Assembly: GCA_937995505.1 (NCBI GenBank)
Contig: CALKJV010000149.1
Span: forward strand, 1 to 6,257
Reading direction: 5' to 3'
Length of the DNA: 6,257 nucleotides
From: an uncultured Bacteroidia bacterium
Lineage (GTDB): Bacteria > Bacteroidota > Bacteroidia > SpSt-205
Each line of letters opens with the position of its first letter. The stretch's first letter is position 1. Of this stretch, positions 1 to 5,602 are shown piece after piece. The notes beneath the pieces are model-generated. The model did no database searches, had not been told where the DNA came from, and worked only from the letters and a program-made list of their open reading frames with translations. The translations under genes and the position numbers were made by a program.

Positions 1-386
1 CTATTCTGGTGAAAAAAGCCCTCTTGATTATAACCGAAGCCAAAGTTCCAGTGAGTGATATTTTTACCGCCTGTGCCATGTAGAATGAGGGCAAACTGGT
101 TTAGTCCTAAGTGGGTGCGGCTGGCAGAACGGCTATCTAAGTAAGTAGTACTCGTAGTGGGCACGCTGAGGGCTGGAGAGAGCCAGATCCCCCCTCGCAT
201 GAAGAGCCCCATGCCGGCGGGGTTTTGGGTGAGGTTAGCGGGGTCGCCTCCAAGCGCATTGAACGCCCCAGCCATCCCCAAAGCCCGCGCACTCCCCTGC
301 GGGATAGCCTGACTCCATCGCTCTGCGTCTAAGTCATTTTGCGCCCACAGCAGCGCGAGGCCCACCGCAAGCCCCAAAAATCGCAT
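1..386 (-). CDS. OmpP1/FadL-type outer-membrane protein, N-terminal part (3' end outside window)
   Basis: The first 128 codons are visible, starting at the ATG whose complement is at 384-386; the frame stays open to base 1. Residues 1-15 form a short signal peptide (MRF, then a Leu/Ala/Gly-rich core ending LLWA), with likely cleavage before Gln16. Residues 32-62 carry the pattern SARALGMAGAFNALGGDPAN followed by a NPAG motif at 55-58. In Bacteroidota this opens the mature part of OmpP1/FadL/TodX-like barrels, which in other bacteria import hydrophobic compounds such as long-chain fatty acids. The rest (from about 65) alternates polar and hydrophobic residues, including NFGFGYN at 114-120, as in outer-membrane beta strands. 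An in-frame TGA lies upstream with no ATG between, so the start is well supported. It diverges from the protease gene across 36 bases. The substrate cannot be told; a PorV-like or other barrel of the same superfamily is the main alternative. Confidence 0.8.
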   Translation of the reverse strand, partial: MRFLGLAVGLALLWAQNDLDAERWSQAIPQGSARALGMAGAFNALGGDPANLTQNPAGMGLFMRGGIWLSPALSVPTTSTTYLDSRSASRTHLGLNQFALILHGTGGKNITHWNFGFGYNQEGFFHQN

Positions 387-389
387 GCC

Positions 390-397
390 CAAAGGTA
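390..397 (-). promoter_or_regulatory. candidate -7 element of the OmpP1-like gene
   Basis: On the minus strand this reads TACCTTTG, an exact match to the Bacteroidota housekeeping -7 consensus TAnnTTTG. Only three bases (GGC) separate it from the ATG at 386, so transcription would begin at or just inside the start codon, giving a leaderless or nearly leaderless mRNA. I see no TTG at the expected -33 distance, which weakens the call. It overlaps one arm of the inverted repeat in this gap. Confidence 0.45.
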
Positions 398-417
398 ACG
401 GATTTTTGCGTACCTTT
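391..417. repeat. inverted repeat in the divergent intergenic gap
   Basis: AAAGGTA at 391-397 and TACCTTT at 411-417 are perfect 7-base inverted copies around a 13-base spacer (398-410), centred near 404. The repeat fills most of the 36-base gap between two divergent starts. Each arm ends 4 to 5 bases from its own start codon. It could be two mirrored -7 boxes, an operator for a dimeric regulator, or both; the sequence alone cannot separate these. Confidence 0.6.
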
Positions 418-418
418 C
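411..418 (+). promoter_or_regulatory. candidate -7 element of the S41 protease gene
   Basis: TACCTTTC matches TAnnTTTG except at the last base and sits four bases (AGAG) before the GTG start at 423. The spacing mirrors that of the divergent gene, where three bases separate the box from the ATG. No clear -33 TTG is seen. The position implies a very short or absent 5' leader. Confidence 0.35.
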
Positions 419-422
419 AGAG

Positions 423-2009
423 GTGCGTCGGACCCTCGTCCTCATAAGTCTTCTGCTTCTTGGGGGCTTCCTGATCTTTTGGCAGGACCCCCTCTACCGA
501 CTGGGGCGGAGCATAGAAATTTACGGCCGAGTCCTCCAAGAGCTCGTACTCAACTACGTGGACCCACCCGACTTAGATCGGCTGACCACCCGAGCCATTG
601 AGGCCATGCTGGAGGAATTAGACCCCTACACCAACTATTATAGCGCTGCCGATGTAACCCAGGCCCAGCTAGAACAGAGCGGAAAGTACGCGGGCGTAGG
701 GATAGTCTTGCTACCCTTAGAGGGGAAAGTGATTTGTAGGCGCATTCTCCCGGGCAGCCCAGCAGAAAAAGCCGGCATCCAACCAGGCGACCTCCTAATA
801 GAAGTAGCCCAAAAGCCTGTAAGAGAGCTCAACCTTGAGCAGATTCAACAACTTTTGCGCGGAGCTCCCAAAACCTCCGTCTCCGTCAAAGTCCTCCACC
901 CCACCACTGGAAAGACAGAAGAACTCACCCTCGTACGCACCGAGCTGGAGACAGAAGCTATCCCGTATGCTGCCGTGCTACCCGGTGCTATCGGCTATAT
1001 CGCCCTTACGCAATTTACCCGAGGATGCGCCGAGGCTTTCCGGCAGCAGCTCATCCAGCTCAAAGCTCAAGCCCCTCTCAAAGGCCTCATCCTTGACCTG
1101 CGCGGCAACCCCGGTGGCCTGCTCAACGAAGCCCTAGAGATCCTCAATTTTTTCGTCTTCAAGGGAGAGTTACTCCTAGAGACCCGCGGGCGCATGAACG
1201 AGTCCAACCAAAAATATTATGCCCAAAACCACCCCTTTGAACCGAACCTCCCCCTTGTGGTGCTCATTGATGAACGCAGCGCCAGTGCTTCTGAGATAGT
1301 CGCGGGTACCCTTCAAGACTTAGATAGGGCTGTGATTATGGGAAGGCGGTCCTTTGGCAAAGGGCTCGTGCAGGTCGTACGCCCACTGGTAGAAAATACC
1401 CAGCTCAAGATTACGGTTTCTCGTTACTACACCCCCAGTGGTCGGTGCATTCAGACCCTCAAGCCGGGTACTACGCCTCGTACCTTCCGCACCCGAAGCG
1501 GCCGCCTCGTACGAGAGGGCTCAGGTATTTCCCCTGACATAGAAGCGCCCTCCCCTCTGCCTATCTCTCTTCAAGAAGCCATAGAGCCGTACTTCTTTTA
1601 CTTTCTCGCGCAGCACAGGGACCAAATTCCTCGCGACTCGGTAACCCTTACCGTAGAGCTGCCTCCGCTCCGAATGGTGGAGTCGCTTATTGACTCTCTG
1701 CGCCCCTACCCTAAGGCATGTACGGAGGAAGTCCAACCCCTTCTCCAGGAGCTGCGCTCTAAGGTCAAGGAGTCAACTGAAGCCGACGCAGAAGTCGCCG
1801 CCGTAGAAGCAGCCTTAGCAAGCTATCGGCTAGAGCAATTGCGCCGACAAGCCGAATCCCTCCGACTCCTCGTCGGTCAGCTGCGCGCCTATCACGGTAG
1901 AGGCCTAGTCACAGAATACGCCTTCCTAACCGCCCGAAGCCCTCTCGTGCAGGAGGCCCAAACCCTCCTCAAAGACTTAGACCGCTACCAAAAGCTCCTA
2001 CGGCCTTGA
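423..2009 (+). CDS. S41 family carboxy-terminal processing peptidase (CtpA/Prc type)
   Basis: A complete 528-residue periplasmic serine protease of the tail-specific protease family, which cleaves envelope proteins near their C-termini. Residues 4-20 are a hydrophobic signal or anchor segment. Residues 30-85 are the usual N-terminal helical region (DPYTNYYS at 67-74). A PDZ domain covers about 87-175, with GVGI at 91-94 and GSPAEKAGIQPGD at 111-123. The S41 core follows, with the strand motif DLRGNPGGLL at 225-234. The catalytic triad is intact: Ser288 in SASAS, Lys313 in FGKG (25 residues on, the normal family spacing), and Gln317. After the core, a mostly helical tail of about 150 residues (380-528) ends the protein, as often in Bacteroidota members. 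The start is GTG at 423: an in-frame TAA is at 396-398 and no ATG lies between. The last 41 bases overlap the convergent methyltransferase gene. The exact substrate is unknown. Confidence 0.95.
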   Translation: MRRTLVLISLLLLGGFLIFWQDPLYRLGRSIEIYGRVLQELVLNYVDPPDLDRLTTRAIEAMLEELDPYTNYYSAADVTQAQLEQSGKYAGVGIVLLPLEGKVICRRILPGSPAEKAGIQPGDLLIEVAQKPVRELNLEQIQQLLRGAPKTSVSVKVLHPTTGKTEELTLVRTELETEAIPYAAVLPGAIGYIALTQFTRGCAEAFRQQLIQLKAQAPLKGLILDLRGNPGGLLNEALEILNFFVFKGELLLETRGRMNESNQKYYAQNHPFEPNLPLVVLIDERSASASEIVAGTLQDLDRAVIMGRRSFGKGLVQVVRPLVENTQLKITVSRYYTPSGRCIQTLKPGTTPRTFRTRSGRLVREGSGISPDIEAPSPLPISLQEAIEPYFFYFLAQHRDQIPRDSVTLTVELPPLRMVESLIDSLRPYPKACTEEVQPLLQELRSKVKESTEADAEVAAVEAALASYRLEQLRRQAESLRLLVGQLRAYHGRGLVTEYAFLTARSPLVQEAQTLLKDLDRYQKLLRP

Positions 2010-2526
2010 GATGCCGCACCGCTTCGTATAAAACTATTCCGCCAGCTACAGCGACATTGAAGCTGTGCTTGGTACCGAACTGAGGTATCTCTACCGCAAA
2101 CTCGCACCGGGCCAAAACCGCTTCCGAGATACCCGTAATCTCATTTCCTAAAACAATCAGGAGCGGTCCTGCCGGCCACGCAAACTCCCATAGGGGCACG
2201 CTTGCGTCTGTATGCTCGGCTCCGATGACACGCCAACCTGCTGCACGCAGCTGCTCCAGTAGAGCGGGAAGGGCAGAGATTTTTTCCCAAGCCACGCTCT
2301 CCTCAGCCCCCAGAGCGCTCCTATGAATCTCCGGGTGAGGCGGCGACGGCGTAAAGCCCCCCAAATACACCCGCTCTACCCGAAAGGCATCGCAGCTGCG
2401 TAGCAGGCTACCGACATTATATCGGCTACGCACCTCATCCAGAGCCACTCGCAGGGGCAGCTTGGGAGCTACCCGGAAAGCCTCCACCGATAAGCGCCCG
2501 AGCTCCTCTATGGGCTTTTTTCGCAT
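1969..2526 (-). CDS. SpoU/TrmH-family RNA 2'-O-methyltransferase
   Basis: A complete 185-residue SPOUT methyltransferase that would transfer a methyl group from S-adenosylmethionine to a ribose 2'-OH in tRNA or rRNA. All three SpoU motifs are visible. Motif 1 is NVGSLLRSCDAF at 37-48, with Arg43 as the expected catalytic arginine. Motif 2 is IVLGNEITGIS at 124-134. Motif 3 is EIPQFGTKHSFNVAVAGGI at 146-164. Motifs 2 and 3 form the trefoil-knot SAM site. It lacks the N-terminal RNA-binding extension of RlmB-type enzymes and has the length of the small single-domain Bacteroidota version, so the target nucleotide cannot be assigned. The start overlaps the end of the membrane-protein gene by 19 bases, suggesting coupled translation, although a promoter-like TAGATTTG also lies just upstream. 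The last dozen or so residues are a Gly-rich tail beyond the knot, encoded antisense to the protease gene. Confidence 0.93.
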   Translation of the reverse strand: MRKKPIEELGRLSVEAFRVAPKLPLRVALDEVRSRYNVGSLLRSCDAFRVERVYLGGFTPSPPHPEIHRSALGAEESVAWEKISALPALLEQLRAAGWRVIGAEHTDASVPLWEFAWPAGPLLIVLGNEITGISEAVLARCEFAVEIPQFGTKHSFNVAVAGGIVLYEAVRHLKAVGAFGSGLSL

Positions 2527-3959
2527 GAGTAGCGTCGCAAATCTACAACCCCTCGTGCAGGCTCAGCACAAGCCCGCCAAACTACCCCGTACGGCAAATG
2601 AGAAAGCCCCATCTGAACACGCGCCTCCACTGCCCCGCAATCTACATACACATGCTCACAGCGCTGGCAAGTCAGGAAGCCATATCCGAGGTACGGATCC
2701 GGAAAGCACAGATCGCTACGCTTAGCGACGAGGGTATAAGCTATGTTCGGTAGGATGACGCAGCTACGGGGTGGAAGGGTGTCATAGGCCTGGCGTACCT
2801 GCTCTACATGGGCATACGGGAAAAGCTTCCCCTCTTCTGCTGCTCGCCTCTGGTGACTCACTGTATTGCGTACCTGCCATGCCACTAGCCCAAAAGCCAT
2901 GACCACGACCAGCTTGGGAGATAAGCTCTGCCCAAGGCTCCACCAAGCCAGCCAGAGCACAGGAAGGAGAATAGGGAAGAGATGTCTTTCATCAAGAATC
3001 CCTATGCGCGCCTGCAACATACTAGAAGTGTAACCCAGCGCATGAAAGACTGCCGTAGCCCCCAGGAAAAGCACCAGGCCCGTGGGAAAATTCAAAGAGT
3101 AAGTAGGTGACCGCCTTCGCCACAGATACACGAGCAGGGCCGTGAGCCCAATAAGGACTGCATACCGCCCAAATCGCGCCCCTCCCACAAGCCACTCTAC
3201 CCATCCATCTTGCATAGGCATGGGGGGATACATGCGCAGCCCTGTATAGCCGAAAGGGTCTTGATAAGCGTTCCAGGCGAAGTATAAGCCAGCAAAAATC
3301 CCCTGCATCGCTGCCGCTCCAACCAAAAGCCCTCCAACTCGCCTTTGCCCCTTCCAGAAGTACCATAGCCCCATGAGTCCTGCGGCTGCCCCCACAGCTA
3401 AGGCATTATACCGCAAGAGAAAAAGCCCAGTCAGCCCTGCTGCTAGCCCTACAGCCCAGCCCACACTCCCGCTACGCAAAAGCTGAAGCACTATAATCAC
3501 ACACGCTATCCAGCCCGTGAGGTAGGGCCCCTCAGAGATGGCAAATCCAACAACCCAAGTGACATTAGGGGAGAAAAGTGTGAGAAACAGCCACTCCGCC
3601 CACGGACGAAAAGCCCACAAGAGTAGCCCATAGCCTAAGAGATACAGAGCGAGGTTAGCCCAGCGGCTCGCATAAAAGGGAGGGGTGTCAGTTACCCAGC
3701 TAGCCGCAGCTACGAGGAGTGGGTATCCCAGGGGCCACTCGTGATGCCACCGATACGCCAGGGGCAGCTCGCACCGATGGGGAAAGTCATACGGCAACTC
3801 CCCCTGTAAAAGCCGATTTGCCATGAAGAGGTAATAGATACCGTCCTGGTGAGTGCGGCGCAGACCATACGATTCTAAAAGTGCGAGCGTATCCCACGCT
3901 ACAATGGCTATCTGGATAAAAACAACTGCCCTCAGGATCTGCCGATAGCGCAGGGGCAT
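2508..3959 (-). CDS. polytopic membrane protein, probable GT-C/PMT_2-like glycosyltransferase
   Basis: 483 residues with roughly nine to eleven hydrophobic segments between about 8 and 365, followed by a soluble tail of about 115 residues. The first loop has HQDGIYYLFMANRLLQGELP (37-56) and then EWPLGYPLL (74-82). This matches the layout of GT-C enzymes such as PMT_2/ArnT-like transferases: an acidic residue (Asp39) after the first helix, then an aromatic-Pro-x-Gly-Tyr-Pro element. ERHLFPILLP (324-333) resembles their late Arg-x-x-x-Pro segment. Such enzymes move a sugar from a polyprenyl-phosphate carrier to an acceptor outside the cytoplasmic membrane. The tail carries seven cysteines (400, 418, 431, 434, 441, 464, 479), including CQRC, which is unusual for the family. 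The start codon directly follows the stop of the ThDP gene, so co-expression is likely. The fold class is inferred from pattern only; donor and acceptor are unknown, and a non-enzymatic membrane protein cannot be excluded. Confidence 0.72.
   Translation of the reverse strand: MPLRYRQILRAVVFIQIAIVAWDTLALLESYGLRRTHQDGIYYLFMANRLLQGELPYDFPHRCELPLAYRWHHEWPLGYPLLVAAASWVTDTPPFYASRWANLALYLLGYGLLLWAFRPWAEWLFLTLFSPNVTWVVGFAISEGPYLTGWIACVIIVLQLLRSGSVGWAVGLAAGLTGLFLLRYNALAVGAAAGLMGLWYFWKGQRRVGGLLVGAAAMQGIFAGLYFAWNAYQDPFGYTGLRMYPPMPMQDGWVEWLVGGARFGRYAVLIGLTALLVYLWRRRSPTYSLNFPTGLVLFLGATAVFHALGYTSSMLQARIGILDERHLFPILLPVLWLAWWSLGQSLSPKLVVVMAFGLVAWQVRNTVSHQRRAAEEGKLFPYAHVEQVRQAYDTLPPRSCVILPNIAYTLVAKRSDLCFPDPYLGYGFLTCQRCEHVYVDCGAVEARVQMGLSHLPYGVVWRACAEPARGVVDLRRYSCEKSP
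2538..2545 (-). promoter_or_regulatory. candidate internal promoter -7 element before the SpoU gene
   Basis: The minus strand reads TAGATTTG, an exact TAnnTTTG match ending 11 bases before the methyltransferase ATG and lying inside the last codons of the membrane-protein gene. A TTG occurs upstream, but about 23 bases before the box, slightly farther than the usual -33 spacing. It could let the RNA methyltransferase be made independently of the operon. Confidence 0.35.
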
Positions 3960-5573
3960 TTACATAGAGATAGAGCCTTTGCGGAAGTCAGTTTCGCTGA
4001 TGTGTACGTTGACGAGGGCGGGCTGGCCGCTAGCGAGGGCAGCCTCCAGGGCGGCAGGTAGCGCTTCTGTGCTCTCTACAAAGGTACCCCAACCTCCGAG
4101 CGCCTCTACCATCTTATCGTAGCGGGTGAGGTTGAGCTGGGTGGCGATAGCTCGGCCGTAGAAGGGAATTTGGGCGCGTTTGATTTGGGTCCAGGCGGCA
4201 TCATTCCCTATCACCCCCACGAAAGGCGTCTGGAAGCGCACGGCGGTATCGTACTCCATCCCATTGAGACCGAAAGCCCCATCTCCGAAAATGACCCATA
4301 CATCGCTTTCTGGGCGGAGAAGCTTCGCTGCGATAGCGTAGGGCGCTCCAGCCCCTAAGGTACCTAAGGGACCCGCATCTAACCACTGGCCAAGCCCCCG
4401 CGGCCGAACCGTATACGCTGCGCTCCCCACAATATCCCCCCCATCCCCAATCACTATGCTTTTCCGCGAAAGAAGCCGGTCTATCTCTAAGCACATGCGA
4501 AGGGGATTTACAGGGCGAGTAGAGCTGGCCGCTTCGGCTTCAATTTGGGCTTGGCGGCGCGCTTCCTCTTGAAGGAGAGTCTCCTTCCAGGAGAGCCAGC
4601 CCTCCGCCGGCGGCGTAAACCGCTGAGCTACCTTAGCTAAAAGGTCCAGCGGATCTCCATAAGCCCGCACATCCCCTGGCCGATTCCGCTCCAGCTCTGT
4701 GGGGTCTCTATCGGCGCGGATGAGCTTTGCTTCTGCGGCAATACTGGCTCCGTAATTGAGCCGAAAGTCTAATGGAACTCCCGCCAAGATCACAAGATCC
4801 GCCTGGGCTAAGGCGGCTTTGCGCGCATGGAGAAAAAGGAGCGGATGCCGGGCCCCAAGTGCCCCTCGCGCCATCCCATTAGTAAAGGTGGGCATGCCCA
4901 GAGCTTCTACAATCGCTACTACCCGTTCGGCATGCGGCGAGAAAAGGATTTGGCTGCCCAAAAGCAGTACAGGCCGCTGCGCGCGGGCGAGGAGCTGCAC
5001 CGTCACCTCTACATGTTCCTCTGAGACCGTAGGCGATACAAGCTCTACCTCCAAAGGAGAGGGGGCGTCTGCCGCTCGGTCAAAAAGGATATCCATGGGG
5101 CACTCTAAAAACACAGGGCCCATCACCCCTTCTGTCGCCGCCCGGAAAGCCCGCTCTACATACTCGGGGATGGCTTTGATGGAAGGGACTTGCACCGACC
5201 ACTTGGTGATGGGTTTGAGCACAGAGACATGATCCATCTCTTGCAAGGCTCCCATACCGAGGGTAGGCAGGGCAGCCTGCCCGCCAATTACAATCATTGG
5301 GCTCTGCGAACGCCAGGCATTGGCTACAGCTGTAACGACATTCATGACGCCGGGGCCTGCCGTAACGGCACATACGCCGATTCGGCGCGTAAGCCGTCCC
5401 GCTGCCTCCGCCGCAAAGCCCGCCGACTGCTCATGCCGAAAGTCTATCACCGGCACCCCCACCTCCGTACAGCCTTCGTACAGCTCCATGATATGCCCGC
5501 CCGACAGCGTAAAAAGGTGCGTCATCCCTAAATCCCGCAAAAGCCGGGCCATGGATTTCCCTCCTGTAGACAT
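3960..5573 (-). CDS. thiamine-diphosphate enzyme, ILVBL/HACL2-like (2-hydroxyacyl-CoA lyase or acetolactate synthase-like)
   Basis: A complete 537-residue enzyme of the acetolactate synthase/oxalyl-CoA decarboxylase superfamily. The N-terminal pyrimidine-binding domain (about 1-165) has FTLSGGHI (21-28) and FRHEQSAGFAAE (45-56), where Glu48 is the cofactor-activating glutamate. A central domain (about 190-320) includes LDFRLNYG (268-275). The C-terminal pyrophosphate domain has the metal/ThDP motif from GDG at 430-432 to Asn457, followed by DAAWTQIKR, and the protein ends ETDFRKGSIS. These details resemble the ILVBL/HACL2 branch as I remember it more than biosynthetic IlvB. HACL enzymes cleave 2-hydroxyacyl-CoA to formyl-CoA and a shortened aldehyde. 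No ilvN, ilvC or ilvD lies beside it, which also argues against valine/isoleucine synthesis. The ATG at 5573 is chosen because it keeps the conserved GGKSMARLL start; a second ATG at 5552 has AGGAGG seven bases before it. Substrate is unproven. Confidence 0.9.
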   Translation of the reverse strand: MSTGGKSMARLLRDLGMTHLFTLSGGHIMELYEGCTEVGVPVIDFRHEQSAGFAAEAAGRLTRRIGVCAVTAGPGVMNVVTAVANAWRSQSPMIVIGGQAALPTLGMGALQEMDHVSVLKPITKWSVQVPSIKAIPEYVERAFRAATEGVMGPVFLECPMDILFDRAADAPSPLEVELVSPTVSEEHVEVTVQLLARAQRPVLLLGSQILFSPHAERVVAIVEALGMPTFTNGMARGALGARHPLLFLHARKAALAQADLVILAGVPLDFRLNYGASIAAEAKLIRADRDPTELERNRPGDVRAYGDPLDLLAKVAQRFTPPAEGWLSWKETLLQEEARRQAQIEAEAASSTRPVNPLRMCLEIDRLLSRKSIVIGDGGDIVGSAAYTVRPRGLGQWLDAGPLGTLGAGAPYAIAAKLLRPESDVWVIFGDGAFGLNGMEYDTAVRFQTPFVGVIGNDAAWTQIKRAQIPFYGRAIATQLNLTRYDKMVEALGGWGTFVESTEALPAALEAALASGQPALVNVHISETDFRKGSISM

Positions 5574-5578
5574 CGCAG

Positions 5579-5586
5579 CAAATATA
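5579..5586 (-). promoter_or_regulatory. candidate -7 element before the ThDP enzyme gene
   Basis: The minus strand reads TATATTTG, an exact TAnnTTTG match in the 29-base gap after the SDR stop, five bases (CTGCG) before the ATG at 5573. No convincing -33 TTG is visible. If used, the mRNA would start at or very near the ATG, and the ThDP, membrane-protein and methyltransferase genes could be transcribed apart from the SDR. Confidence 0.4.
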
Positions 5587-5602
5587 GGCCGAGAAGGTGG
5601 GG

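Noticed and set aside
1209..1216. TATTTTTG on the minus strand inside the protease gene as an antisense promoter
   Set aside because: It is an isolated six-base match with no downstream gene or second element; about one such match per strand is expected by chance in a window this size.
2462..2725. An 87-codon plus-strand open frame over the methyltransferase start and membrane-protein end
   Set aside because: It is antisense to two well-supported genes and has no family features.
3022..3366. A 114-codon minus-strand open frame inside the membrane-protein gene
   Set aside because: It is another frame of the same strand within a longer coherent membrane protein, with no hydrophobic periodicity of its own.
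4079..4086. Another TACCTTTG on the minus strand, 120 bases before the membrane-protein start, as a promoter
   Set aside because: It lies in a conserved coding stretch of the ThDP gene (Gly-Thr-Phe-Val), has no supporting -33 element, and is far from the start compared with the other boxes; chance is sufficient.
4756..5232. A 158-codon open frame on the plus strand opposite the ThDP gene
   Set aside because: It lies wholly antisense to a gene with clear family motifs, and its Ser/Arg/Thr-rich product has no recognisable domain; it is a by-product of codon bias in the opposite strand.
3960..5573. Naming the ThDP gene ilvB
   Set aside because: Several local motifs fit the ILVBL/HACL2 branch better and no branched-chain amino acid genes are adjacent; the name would overstate the evidence.
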